Translations under genes and position numbers: made by a program
Part shown: piece by piece, positions 18,136-30,707 of the stretch
Layout of the letters: each line of letters begins with the position of its first letter
How positions within the stretch are numbered: the stretch's first letter is position 1
NCBI GenBank assembly: GCA_963832725.1
Contig: CAWHVG010000001.1
Span: 744,001-808,000 of the forward strand
Source: JAEZBP01 sp963832725
GTDB taxonomy: Bacteria > Myxococcota_A > Polyangia > Polyangiales > Sandaracinaceae
DNA: 64,000 nucleotides
Direction: 5' to 3'
Notes under the pieces: model-generated
The model's input: only the letters and a program-made list of their open reading frames with translations
What the model was told of the DNA's origin: nothing
The model's database searches: none

Positions 18136-18858
18136 ATGCAAAGGGCGCTTTCGCTCACCCAGACCAACATCGGCAAGAAGGCGTTGGTCGCCGTCACCGG
18201 TGCGATCCTCTTCGGATTCGTGATCGGCCACCTGACCGGCAACCTCCTGCTCTTCGCCGGCCCCGAGACCTACAACGCCTACGCGGCGGGGCTCAAAGGC
18301 AACCCGGCGCTGCTCTGGGGCGTGCGCATCACCCTCCTCGTGTCGGTGGTCACGCACATCACGCTCACGCTGCAGCTCGCCGGGAAGAACGCCTCGGCCC
18401 GGCCGACGCCGTACAAGCGGCCCCGGCAGGACCAGGTGACGACCTACGCCGCGCGCACGATGGTGTTGAGCGGGCCGCTCGTCCTCGCCTACATCCTCTT
18501 CCACCTCGCGCACTTCACGGCGCCCGGCCTGTCGCTCGGCGGCCAGTTCCACGAGCACGACGTCTACATGAACGTCATCCACGGGTTCCGCGTGTGGTGG
18601 GTGAGCGCGATCTACATCTTCGCGAACATCCTCCTCGGCCTGCACCTGTACCACGGCGGCTGGAGCCTCTTTCAGAGCCTCGGCGCCAACCACCCGAAGT
18701 ACAACCCGCTCCGGAAGCGGGCGGCCGTCGCGCTCGCGCTCTTCATCGCGGGCGGCAACGTCACGATCCCGATCATGGTGATGGCCCGCGTCATCGACGC
18801 GCAGCCGAGCACGACCGTGGAAGCGCCGGCCGACCTCGCCGCCGCGGACACGGAGTAA
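18136..18858 (+). CDS. sdhC: succinate dehydrogenase cytochrome b558 subunit
   Basis: 240 residues from ATG 18136. A single fused membrane anchor subunit of the b558 type (succinate:quinone oxidoreductase with SdhC-A-B order and no SdhD). It has five hydrophobic helices and conserved histidines in GHLTGNLLLF, THITLTL, FHLAHF, HGFRVWW and LHLYHGG that fit two haem b groups. It sits in the cytoplasmic membrane and passes electrons to quinone. The upstream frame extension to 17977 lacks family character. It is followed after 10 bp by sdhA. The last 20 residues are Ala/Thr-rich. Confidence 0.93.
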   Translation: MQRALSLTQTNIGKKALVAVTGAILFGFVIGHLTGNLLLFAGPETYNAYAAGLKGNPALLWGVRITLLVSVVTHITLTLQLAGKNASARPTPYKRPRQDQVTTYAARTMVLSGPLVLAYILFHLAHFTAPGLSLGGQFHEHDVYMNVIHGFRVWWVSAIYIFANILLGLHLYHGGWSLFQSLGANHPKYNPLRKRAAVALALFIAGGNVTIPIMVMARVIDAQPSTTVEAPADLAAADTE

Positions 18859-18868
18859 AGGGCCCGAC

Positions 18869-20803
<1,935 letters not shown>

Positions 20804-20843
20804 CGCAGCGCAGCTACGAGTAACGGCTTTCCGAGGGATTCAC

Positions 20844-21623
20844 GTGGCAGACACGATCGATCTCAGACTTCACGTCTGGCGGCAGGAAGGCCCCGACGCG
20901 CAGGGCAAGTTCGAGGACTACACGAAGTACGCGAAGGGGATCTCCACCCACGCGTCCTTCCTGGAGATGCTCGACGTGGTGAACGAGCGGATGGTCGCCG
21001 ACGGCACCCGGCCGATCGTCTTCGACCACGACTGCCGCGAGGGCATCTGCGGCGCCTGCGGGTGCGTCATCAACGGCATCCCGCACGGGCCGCAACCGCT
21101 GACGACCACCTGCCAGCTCCACATGCGCATGTTCCAGAGCGGCGCGGAGATCTGGATCGAGCCGTGGCGCGCGGCGGCCTTCCCGATCGTGAAGGACCTG
21201 ATGGTCGACCGCTCGGCGTTCGACTCGATCATCCAGGCGGGCGGCTACGTCTCGATCCGCACCGGCAGCGCGCCGGACGCGAACGAGATCCCCATCCCGA
21301 AGGCCATCTCGGACAAGGCCTTCGACGCCGCGACCTGCATTGGCTGCGGCGCGTGTGTGGCGGCCTGCCCGAACGCGTCGGCGAGCCTCTTCACGGCGGC
21401 CAAGATCGCGCACCTCAACATGCTCCCGCAGGGTCAGGCCGAGCGCTATCGCCGCGCCCGCGAGATGGTCGCCGCCCACGACGAGGCCGGCTTCGGCAGC
21501 TGCACCAACCACTACGAGTGCGAGGCCGCCTGCCCGAAGGGCATCAGCACCGACTTCATCGCCAAGATGAACCGGGAGCTCCTGCTCGCGACGCTGAGCG
21601 GCAAAGACGGCGACATGGTCTGA
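20844..21623 (+). CDS. sdhB: succinate dehydrogenase iron-sulfur subunit
   Basis: 259 residues from GTG. It carries electrons from SdhA flavin to the membrane cytochrome. All three cluster motifs are visible: [2Fe-2S] C64-x4-C69-x2-C72 with C90, [4Fe-4S] CIGCGACVAACPN near 165-177, and [3Fe-4S] CTNHYECEAACP near 220-232. It is complete, with the succinate-quinone oxidoreductase pattern rather than that of a soluble ferredoxin. It is the last gene of the sdhCAB operon, 40 bp after sdhA. The following 190 bp (21624-21814) contain no recognised feature. Confidence 0.95.
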   Translation: MADTIDLRLHVWRQEGPDAQGKFEDYTKYAKGISTHASFLEMLDVVNERMVADGTRPIVFDHDCREGICGACGCVINGIPHGPQPLTTTCQLHMRMFQSGAEIWIEPWRAAAFPIVKDLMVDRSAFDSIIQAGGYVSIRTGSAPDANEIPIPKAISDKAFDAATCIGCGACVAACPNASASLFTAAKIAHLNMLPQGQAERYRRAREMVAAHDEAGFGSCTNHYECEAACPKGISTDFIAKMNRELLLATLSGKDGDMV

Positions 21624-21814
21624 AAGCCGGGCGGCCGTTGTCTCCCCGGTGACGGACTACCATCCGCCATCGAGCTCCGTTCCCAGCTTCGTACAAGCAG
21701 CACGCACGTCGCACTTCGTTCGAAGCTCGAGCCGTACCGTCGTCGCGAGGTTCGAGCCGCCCTCTGCGGAAACCCAGCTCGAACTTCCAGCCGCTGGTAT
21801 TAAGCTGGCCGCAC

Positions 21815-22168
21815 GTGTCCTCCGAGAATCAGCACACGAGCACCGAGACGATCGAAGGCTTCAGCGAAGGCGAGCGCGAAGAGCACTTCCGCCGACTTCG
21901 CGACCGCTACTTCTGGGCGCACCTCATCGCCGACTTCGCGAGCGGAATCTGCTTCGTCGTCGGCAGCGTCCTCTTCTTCTTCGAGTCCTTCCACGCGGGC
22001 GCGAGCTGGCTCTTCTTGATCGGCAGCCTCCTCTTCGCCGCCAAGCCGACCATCCGCCTCGCCCACGAGCTGGCCCGGAGGCGCCTACGGGACGCGCTCG
22101 ACGAGCTCGTGGACGAGATGGAAGAGCCCTTCCGGCATCGAAGTGCGCCGGAACGCGAGGGCCGCTGA
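21815..22168 (+). CDS. YrhK-like small membrane protein
   Basis: 117 residues from GTG. Two membrane helices with a short turn (IADFASGICFVVGSVLFFF and SWLFLIGSLLFAAKPTIRL) match the YrhK domain pattern, in which a Ser/Thr-Leu helix ends in KPxIRL. An acidic N-terminal segment and a basic C-terminal helix flank it. The biochemical role of the family is unknown. A 129-bp piece of a second copy lies at 24217-24345. The gene stands alone after the sdh operon in a scarred region. Confidence 0.8.
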   Translation: MSSENQHTSTETIEGFSEGEREEHFRRLRDRYFWAHLIADFASGICFVVGSVLFFFESFHAGASWLFLIGSLLFAAKPTIRLAHELARRRLRDALDELVDEMEEPFRHRSAPEREGR

Positions 22169-22700
22169 GCCTGCGGCAACGTCGCGCGAGGGACCAACGC
22201 CGCTCCCCTCACGCGGCGCATCTTGCCCAGGTAGACGGTCGCCATCCCGCCTTCTGCGTCTTCTTGGGGCGAGGCGTTGAACATCGACGGCGAAGCGCAG
22301 GCGAGGGGCCCAGAGCCCAGATTTCGTGTCGCCCGGACACAGTCCTTTCGGGGCCGGAGGTCTCGTGCGGCGCTCGGCGGACGACGACCATCACCGTCCG
22401 CCCTCGCCGGCTGCGGCGGCGCACCCGCTCACCCAGAGCCCACCGGCGCCTCGCGTTGCAAGGACGGGAGGCGACGCAGCCCGCGGCGGCGCTGACCGAG
22501 TGGGGCCGCCGCCCGAGCAACTGCTGCGCGAGCACGTGGCGGTGTGCGAGGCGGCGGCGGGGAAGGCCGTGCGGGAGGCGTTCCGTCTGGCGTCGCAGCC
22601 GTCGTCAACGCCGAGTCGGCAAGGAACGCCGCGGCGAACGCGGTCCGCTTCGCGGTGACGCACGCCCGAGGAGATGGCGGACTTCGATGCGCCCTCGAGG
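22169..22700. other. degraded region with a Ser/Thr-kinase N-terminal remnant
   Basis: No intact gene. On the minus strand, about 22284-22205 encode EDAEGGMATVYLGKMRR, which resembles the glycine-rich start of a bacterial Ser/Thr kinase, but no kinase follows. The rest (22300-22690) shows no recognisable protein in any frame. I read this as eroded DNA between two copies of the YrhK sequence. Confidence 0.45.
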
Positions 22701-23415
22701 TCAAAGGAGGGCGTTCGTGACCGTGAGGGCGAGACCGACCACCGTCGAGGCGGCGCCGCCGACCAGCGCCAGCTTGGCGTTCTTCGAGCTCGCGCCGAGG
22801 AGCTCATCGCGAGACTTGGGCGAGAAGTGGCCCAGCTTCGGCGAGGTGCGGATCACGCTGGACTCCATCGTGCCGAGCACGAAGGCGTGGGCGTCGGGGA
22901 GCGGAATGATCCGCTCGACGCAATGGAAGGTGTCCGCCCTGGACATCGGCGGGTTATCGAACGTGAACTGCCCGAACTGGATAGGCTCCTTCTTGCCGAT
23001 CGCGTTCTTGAGAATCAGCGAAGAAGCCTTCCTTCTTGTGCTTGTTGAAGCTCGCCTTCTGCCCGAGGTCGCCTCCGCCGCTGAGGTCGACGGTGACGGG
23101 CCCCAATCCGTCGTCGAGGGTGAGCTCCGCGGCCCGCTCGACCGAGTGGTACGTGGCGGTCTTCCGCTCGTTGCCCGCCTTCCAGGAGCCGGTGACGGTG
23201 AGGCTGTAGTAGAGGCACGGCGTGCCCGAGGCCGGGGCGGTGAGCAGCTGGGCGCACGACGGACGGCCCTGGACGCTCACCGGCCCCTCGCCCGCGGCCT
23301 CGCCGGTGGGCACGAGCGGGGTGTTGGCAATCTGGCCCGCTTGCCGCTTCAGCATGGCGCCGACGACGAGCGCGAAGACACCGGAGAGGATCAAGATCGA
23401 TGCGATGACTACCAT
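22701..23415 (-). CDS. GIDE-like membrane-anchored protein (frameshifted)
   Basis: About 237 residues after removing one base in GAATC at 23012-23016. The start ATG 23415 has AGGAG upstream. An N-terminal membrane helix (VVIASILILSGVFALVVGA) is followed by a domain with APASGTPCLYYSLTV, a charged stretch, and LTLDDGLGPVTVDLSGGG. This is the pattern of the GIDE domain first named from a mitochondrial E3 ligase and found, without a RING finger, in bacterial membrane proteins. It closes with LVGGAASTVVGLALTVTNALL, a second helix. The bacterial function is unknown. No partner gene is obvious. Confidence 0.65.
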
Positions 23416-24216
23416 GGCGTGGTTCTCCTCGAGTGAAACGGACAGTTCCGCTGGAAACACCGGGCTGCGCGGTGGCTCGACGCACATCGTGTCGCGTGGC
23501 TGGCTCAACTCCACTCAAGGATCGGGGGCCTCGGGTGGGAGCAGCGCGCTCATCCGGGCGACGGTCGATCAACGTTGACCACGGCTCGCGGCGATCCCCG
23601 TCGATCCTGCGCGGGGCTCAGGGCGCGCAGTCGTCGCTGACGCGCACGGTCGTGACGAGGCCGCGTCAGCGGGGAGGCCGAGCGCGCCGAGCTTGTCGGT
23701 GGGGGACCGCCGGACCAGGAACGCGGGTCGAGGACCTGCGCGCGGTCCACGACCCGCGAGCGTGCGCCCGGGCAACGGAGCGTGACGTCAGCGCACGCGC
23801 GCCGAGCACCATCCACGATCCGGGTAGCACAGCCGCGGCGGTACGCGTCCTGCGCCAGGTCGCGCCAGGCGCTTCCTGCTCGCGCTGATGCTCGCCTCCT
23901 CGCTGACCGCGTGCGCGCTGGAGCCGGTCGTCGGCGAGCGAACGTCTACGATTCGGATTGAGGTGACCGGCGTCGCCTCGGCCACACGCACTTCGCCGAG
24001 GGACTCCCGCCGGTCCAGAGCCGAGGGGCGCCGAGAGTGCGTGCTCGAAGCAATCGGCGCCCGCACGCTGACCCTCTGCGAGAGTGAGCCTTTCCTCCGG
24101 CTCGACGATGCCCCGCGCTCGCCCGCACCTCGCCGCTCGGTGAAGGTCGCGTCCGTCCTCAGCGCCTGGCCGAGTCGACGGCTGACACGGAGCTGGACCG
24201 GACCGGCGCAGGGGCG
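23416..24216. other. 800 bp without an intact gene
   Basis: Open frames here have no family features. At 23888 a plus-strand ATG begins a lipoprotein-like MLASSLTACALEP, but the following residues are low complexity and the frame runs into the broken YrhK sequence in the wrong frame. It is probably the debris of a lipoprotein gene. Confidence 0.45.
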
Positions 24217-24369
24217 CGCCGACTTCGCTACCGCTACTTCTGGGCGCACCTCATCGCCCACTTCGCGAGCGGCTTCTGCTTCGTGGTCGACTGCGTCTTC
24301 CTCTTCGAGTCGCTCCACGCGGCCGCGACCTGGCTCTTCTTGATCCGCTCCCCTCACGCGCGCAGGTAG
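24217..24369 (+). pseudogene. truncated duplicate of the YrhK-like gene
   Basis: 24217-24345 matches 21890-22021 at most positions, with a 3-bp in-frame deletion, from CGCCGACTTCGC through CTCTTCTTGATC. In frame it reads RYFWAHLIAHFASGFC then FVVDCVFLFESLHAAAT and ends in a TAG at 24367. It lacks a start and the conserved KPxIRL end. Both copies are followed by a shared CCGCTCCCCTCACGCG (22199-22214; 24344-24359), so a duplication was followed by an internal deletion. Its 3' part overlaps the end of the convergent TetR gene. Confidence 0.8.
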
Positions 24370-25781
24370 CGAAGCGCGAGCGCGACGCACTCGTTCTCCA
24401 ACGCGCCCGTCTCGATCCACTCGGGATGCCGGAGCAGCGCCGCCTCGGTGACCGACTCGATGGCGCGGCCGATCACGAACGCGAGGCGCTCTGGATCGCC
24501 GTCCCGTATCGCCGGCCCGCGCGCTGCGAGCTGCCCCGCGACGCCGGCCACCGCCGCGCGCTCGGTCTCCCGGGAGACGCTCTCGGTCCACCGCCGCGGG
24601 ACTTCCGCGAGGAGCGCCTGACGCAGCCGCGGCTCGGCGAGATCCGCCGTCACGTAAATCCGCACTAGCGTCGGGATGGCGTCCGGCAGCGCCGCACCGA
24701 CACTCTCGGCCAGGCGCTCCCGCACCAGGGCACGCGAGCGCCTCTCCAGTGCACAGGCCAGCTCCGCCACGATCGCCTGCTTGTTGCGGAAGTGACGATA
24801 GAGCGCGCCGGCCGAGACCCCGGCCTCGGCCGCGATCTGCCGCGCGCCGAGACCGGACATCCCACGCTCCGTCAACACCCGGGCAGCCGCGTCCAGGATC
24901 GCCCGCGCCGTCTCGCGACCGCGGCGGGAGACGCTGTCCCGCGGACTCGTGTCGACGCGATGACCCACCTCACGAGCGAGCCGATCCAGCATCTGCGGCG
25001 GCGGGGCCTCGGGCTCGCGTCCCCCGGCACGCGGTCGCGGCTCGCTCGGCGCAGACCAGGGGCGACCGTCGCGCGCTGCATAGCGCCACGCCAACTGGAA
25101 GAGCTCCTCGTGAAGCCACCGCTCTCGGAGCATGGTCGGATCATTCAGGAGCGCGCCTTCGATCACCCCTTCGACGGCGTGAAGCGCCACGAACGCCAGC
25201 GTGCGGGGATCCGCGGCGCGAAAATCGTCAGGCCGGCTGGCGATGAAGCCCGCCAGGAGCTGCTCCACCGCGCCATCCGTTTCGCGCGTCGCATCTCGGA
25301 TCCATCCTCGGGGAACCTCCCTCAGGAGCGTGCGCCGCAGATCGACGCTCCCCAGCGCGGGATCCAACAAGAGTCCCACCAGCTCCCACGCGCCCTCGCG
25401 ACCGTCCGCGTCGCGCAGCGCGGACGCCTTCTCCATCGCGAGCTGCAGCCCGCGCTGCTCGAGCCCGCGGGCCAGCTCCGCCACCAGCGCATGCTTGTCC
25501 GGAAAGTACTGATAGAGCGAGCCGACGCTCACCCCAGCCACGCGCGCTACCGCGTTCGTGTTGAGCGCCTCGATCCCATCGCGCGCCAGGAGCAGGGCCG
25601 ACGCCTGCAGCACCGCCTCCACGATCTGCTCTCCGGACCGGCCGCGGGGCCTCCGGCGCACACGCGGAATGCTCCGGCGACCGCTCTCTCCTCGCGGCGA
25701 CACGGGGCGACTGTCGGCGCGGGGCGGCGCTCCGTCAACTGCCGGCGGCGACGTCCAGAGTGAACACGCCGAGAACGCCAC
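24354..25781 (-). CDS. double TetR-family regulator (two TetR units fused)
   Basis: 475 residues if the GTG at 25781 is used; the exact start is unclear. Two complete TetR units are joined head to tail: HTH 1 around residues 48-110 (AVARVAGVSVGSLYQYFPDK) with its own ligand-type C-domain, then a linker, then HTH 2 around 288-350 (IAAEAGVSAGALYRHFRNKQ) and a second C-domain. The C-domains resemble each other (LLREVPRGWI / LLAEVPRRWT, then a conserved TRETD/SRETE), which points to internal gene duplication. A normal TetR dimer would be replaced by an intramolecular pair. It is divergent from the PH-like gene at 25885, 103 bp away, its likely target or self-control region. Confidence 0.85.
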   Translation of the reverse strand: MAFSACSLWTSPPAVDGAPPRADSRPVSPRGESGRRSIPRVRRRPRGRSGEQIVEAVLQASALLLARDGIEALNTNAVARVAGVSVGSLYQYFPDKHALVAELARGLEQRGLQLAMEKASALRDADGREGAWELVGLLLDPALGSVDLRRTLLREVPRGWIRDATRETDGAVEQLLAGFIASRPDDFRAADPRTLAFVALHAVEGVIEGALLNDPTMLRERWLHEELFQLAWRYAARDGRPWSAPSEPRPRAGGREPEAPPPQMLDRLAREVGHRVDTSPRDSVSRRGRETARAILDAAARVLTERGMSGLGARQIAAEAGVSAGALYRHFRNKQAIVAELACALERRSRALVRERLAESVGAALPDAIPTLVRIYVTADLAEPRLRQALLAEVPRRWTESVSRETERAAVAGVAGQLAARGPAIRDGDPERLAFVIGRAIESVTEAALLRHPEWIETGALENECVALALRYLRA

Positions 25782-25884
25782 CGCGCTTTTTCAAACGATA
25801 TCCGCAACTTGGACACCGTCGGCAGCGCGAGCAGCAAGCTCGTCCTCCTCCCCTCAAGGTTGTGGCGTGCCAACGGAGGACGAC

Positions 25885-27121
25885 ATGCAGACGATCACGG
25901 AGACAGCGAACACGGCCGGAGGCCACGTGCCGCAGGCGCCCACGCTCAACGAGCACCATGCCGTGCACGATCTCGCGAGGCGCGCGCTCTACCGGAAGGG
26001 TACGCTCACGAAAGACGGAATGAGCGTGCACCCAAACGTCTCTCTGAACGACGTGCGCTACGCGCTCACCAAGGTCGGCGGTGGGCTCGACCACACGCTC
26101 GGCGAAGAGGCCATGGCATTCGCCGAGCTGTCGATCGATCCTGGGGCGCATCCGCTCGCCGAGTATCTCCTGGTCACGGACCGCCGTTTCCTCGGCACCG
26201 TGGGCTGGCTCAGCGGCGCGGTGTGCAACGCGCGGTTCAGCGAGATCGACGAGGTCCGCTTCAAGAAGGGAATGCTCTCGGTCGAGCTGAAGGTCCGCAC
26301 CGGACAGGAGTGGCACGATCTGTCCTTCGGTGAAATCCAGCAAGAGCTGCGCAACTTCCTACGCCCTCTCTACGACGCACCCAAGGAGCGGCGCGAGCCG
26401 TCGGCTCGGCCGCTCTGCGCGCCGACGGCGAACGATCCGACCGGCGCCACCAACGCGCTCCTCTGGATGCCCGAGCCGGATCCGCGCACCACGCTCCTGT
26501 TGACGTACGTCCGGGCGGCGGCGAACGCGGCGCGCATCCCGACGCCCGCCGCGCAGGATCTGGTGGCGCGACTGACCCTCGCCTATCGCAACCGCCGCTT
26601 CGGCCGAGGACAACATCAGGGGCGGTACATGAGCCCGTGCTCAGCCAACGATTCTCTCGCAGCTCCTCGTCGAACGGCATGGGCGGCCGCTCGCCCACAC
26701 CGAGCAGCCGGTGCGGACGCTGGTGCTCGCGAGCGGGATGCGCTCGAACGCCGCCTCGGCGGCCGCGAGCACCGCCGTCGGGTTGGCGGCCCTCGCCATC
26801 ACCGGCGTGGGTTGGACGAAGAAGGCACGCAAGACCACCCCGGACTTCGCGTGCATGCTCGCCGACACCGGCAGCTTCACGAGCTACCGTCTGCTCCGGT
26901 CCGGCACCAACGTCGGCCTTCATCGCGAAGTGCCGGGGTGGACCGACGACCTCCACTACGACCTGCTGGCCCTGGAGGACGAGGTGCTGATCCGGCGCTG
27001 CGTACACGGATGGAACGCCGCGCCGACCGAGCTGCTCCAGACGGAAGCGGCCGACGTCGCGGCGCGGATCGCCGAGCTCGTGGGGGACTTCGACCCTGCG
27101 ATCCTCGCCGGTCGTCGATAG
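25885..27121 (+). CDS. unknown protein with PH-like N-terminal domain (frameshifted)
   Basis: About 411 residues after removing an extra C in the CCC at 26634-26636. ATG 25885 has GGAGG upstream. Residues about 60-150 (EYLLVTDRRFLGTVGW, ARFSEIDEVRFKKGMLSVEL, DLSFGEIQQELRNFL) look like a bacterial pleckstrin-homology domain. The C-terminal half holds a short apolar stretch (STAVGLAALAITGVGW) and ends LLALEDEVLIRRCVHGW ... ELVGDFDPAILAGRR. No catalytic motif is recognised. It may respond to the divergent double-TetR gene. A terminator-like hairpin lies 30 bp downstream. Confidence 0.6.
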
Positions 27122-27151
27122 CCGACGAGCTCGACTGATCGGCCTGCGTCT

Positions 27152-27179
27152 CGAGCCCCGGAACGGACTTCGGGGCTCG
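27152..27179 (+). terminator. stem-loop after the PH-like gene
   Basis: CGAGCCCCG (27152-27160) pairs with CGGGGCTCG (27171-27179) around a 10-nt loop, 30 bp after the stop. There is no T-tract. The remaining spacer to 27381 shows nothing else. Confidence 0.6.
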
Positions 27180-27381
27180 GGCGACTATCTGCGACGCCTG
27201 AACGGCATCGCGCCGATGCCCGACCTCGTCGCGCCCGACGCCGGATCCCGCACGGGTGCGCTCCGCGAACGGAGAGCGGCGAACGGAGACCGACGAACGT
27301 GCCCGGCGGCCGGACGCGCCTCGCTCTCCACCACGACTGCGACCGCCGGGTCGACGGTGGGAGTCTCGCGCGACGAACGGA

Positions 27382-28005
27382 TCAGGCATCGTCCGGCTGA
27401 CGCTTGCGCCACCAGACCCGAGCACCGATCCCGACCACGACCACGACGAGAATGACGATCGCGAGGACACTGTAGGTCCGCAAGAGCGACGCGAGCCGCT
27501 CGTAGTTCGCCCCGACGGCCCAGCCGGCCACCAGCAGAAGCCCGTTCCAGAGCGCCGCGCTGAGGGTGCCGTACACGGCCACCTTCCAGGCCGGCAGCCG
27601 CGCCATCCCGGCCGCGACGAAGAAGACCGATCGCAACGCCGGAAGGAAGCGGTTGAGCACGAGGTACGCCGCGCCCCGGCGCTCGAAGCGCGCCAGCGCC
27701 GTGTCGATGGCGTGGCGCACCTGCTGCGTGCGCAGAAAGCGGGGCGTCCCCGTCCACCGGCGAGCGTGGATCGCTCGGCCGACCCCGTACGCCGCCATGC
27801 CACCGATCAGCGCGCCCAGGTTCAGCACGCCGTACACGCCCGCCACCGAGTAGCCGGCGCCCGCCGCCAGCACCACGCCGAAGACCGTGATGGTGTCGCC
27901 GGGGAAAGGCGGGAAGACGTACTCCACCAGGCTCGCCAGCCCGAGCACGACGTAGGCCAGCGGTCCCTCCGAGCGCTGGAGCCAAGCGAGGAGCTCGTCC
28001 ATCAT
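27382..28005 (-). CDS. DedA-family membrane protein
   Basis: About 207 residues. DedA/SNARE-associated family integral membrane protein; members are thought to move or flip lipid carriers and affect envelope homeostasis. The family pattern is clear: EYVFPPFPGDTITVFGV near the N-terminus, a second re-entrant-like segment, LNRFLPALRSVFFVAAGMARLP with its conserved Arg, then two C-terminal helices and a basic tail. The start could be ATG 28005, ATG 28002, or ATG 28050, the last only 6 bp from the divergent carboxypeptidase start. I use 28005. Confidence 0.9.
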   Translation of the reverse strand: MMDELLAWLQRSEGPLAYVVLGLASLVEYVFPPFPGDTITVFGVVLAAGAGYSVAGVYGVLNLGALIGGMAAYGVGRAIHARRWTGTPRFLRTQQVRHAIDTALARFERRGAAYLVLNRFLPALRSVFFVAAGMARLPAWKVAVYGTLSAALWNGLLLVAGWAVGANYERLASLLRTYSVLAIVILVVVVVGIGARVWWRKRQPDDA

Positions 28006-28055
28006 GGCGAGCGCTCCATACCCCGGCACGTCCAGCGGACTCGCATCCATCCCTC

Positions 28056-28970
28056 ATGAGCTCTTCTACGCATCGCTTCGATCCGGTCCCGGCGCTCTCC
28101 CCAGGTAAGCACATCCGCGTGATCGCCCCAGCCTCGCCCTTCCCCGCCGGCGACTTCGAGCGGGGGGTGGAGCGCCTGCGGGCCCGCTACCGGGTGAGCT
28201 TCCGCGACGATCTGCGCGCGCGCCACGCTTACCTCGCGGGCGACGACGCCCGCCGGCTCGCCGAGCTCGAGGAGGCGCTCGCCGACCCGGACGTCGACGC
28301 GATCGTCGCCGTGCGCGGAGGCTACGGGGTGACGCGTTTGCTCTTCGGGCTCGATCCGACAGCCGTACGCCGTGCGGAGAAGCTCCTGGTCGGTTTCAGC
28401 GACCTGACCGCGCTCCACGCCCTCTGGGCGCGCGCCGGGCTGCGATCGATCCACGGCCCGATGGTGGCCGCGCTCGGCCGCGCCGCGCCGCCGCTGGTGG
28501 AGCGCTGGATCGCCGCGGTCGAGGGCGCGCGCCCCGATCCGATCGAAGGGCTCGCCTCGATCTCGAAGGGCGCGGCGGAGGGCCCGATCCTCGGCGGCAA
28601 CCTGGCGCTCCTCGCCGCCCTCGTCGGGACGCCGCACGCGCCGCCGTTGGACGGCGCGGTGCTCTTCTTGGAGGACGTGGGCGAGGCCCCCTATCGCGTC
28701 GATCGCATGCTCACCACCCTGCGGGATGCCGGCTGGCTCGAGCGCGTGGCGGGCGTCGTGCTCGGCCGCTTCACCGGCTGCGGGCCGCGCGAAGACGGAC
28801 GCACCGTGGAGGAGGTCGTGGCGGATCGGCTAGGGAATCTCGGCGTGCCGGTGGCGAGCGGGATCGAAGCGGGTCACGTCGACGACAACCTCGAGCTGCC
28901 CTTCGGCGCGGCGGTCCACCTCGACGCCACGCGCGGCGTGCTCAGGTTCCTCGAGAGCGCCGCCGTGTGA
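28056..28970 (+). CDS. ldcA: LD-carboxypeptidase (peptidase S66)
   Basis: 304 residues. It removes the terminal D-alanine from muropeptide tetrapeptides during peptidoglycan recycling. The catalytic set is visible: nucleophile S115 in LVGFSDLTALH, E206 in LFLEDVGE and H274 in EAGHVDDN. The Gly-rich RGGYGVTRLL at about 87-96 is the family's signature. No signal peptide, so cytoplasmic. Its start lies back to back with dedA. The downstream gene pckA follows after 132 bp and is functionally unrelated. Confidence 0.92.
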   Translation: MSSSTHRFDPVPALSPGKHIRVIAPASPFPAGDFERGVERLRARYRVSFRDDLRARHAYLAGDDARRLAELEEALADPDVDAIVAVRGGYGVTRLLFGLDPTAVRRAEKLLVGFSDLTALHALWARAGLRSIHGPMVAALGRAAPPLVERWIAAVEGARPDPIEGLASISKGAAEGPILGGNLALLAALVGTPHAPPLDGAVLFLEDVGEAPYRVDRMLTTLRDAGWLERVAGVVLGRFTGCGPREDGRTVEEVVADRLGNLGVPVASGIEAGHVDDNLELPFGAAVHLDATRGVLRFLESAAV

Positions 28971-29102
28971 GCACCCTCGGCGCGCGGGATTTCGCCCGCT
29001 GGCACGGGGCAGAAAACCTCGTACTCTCCGGGCTCGGCCACTTCGATCTGCGAGCAGCGGGCCTTTTTCGGCGGCCTCGCTCGGCGCGAGAGGGAGCAGG
29101 AC

Positions 29103-30703
<1,601 letters not shown>

Positions 30704-30707
<4 letters not shown>

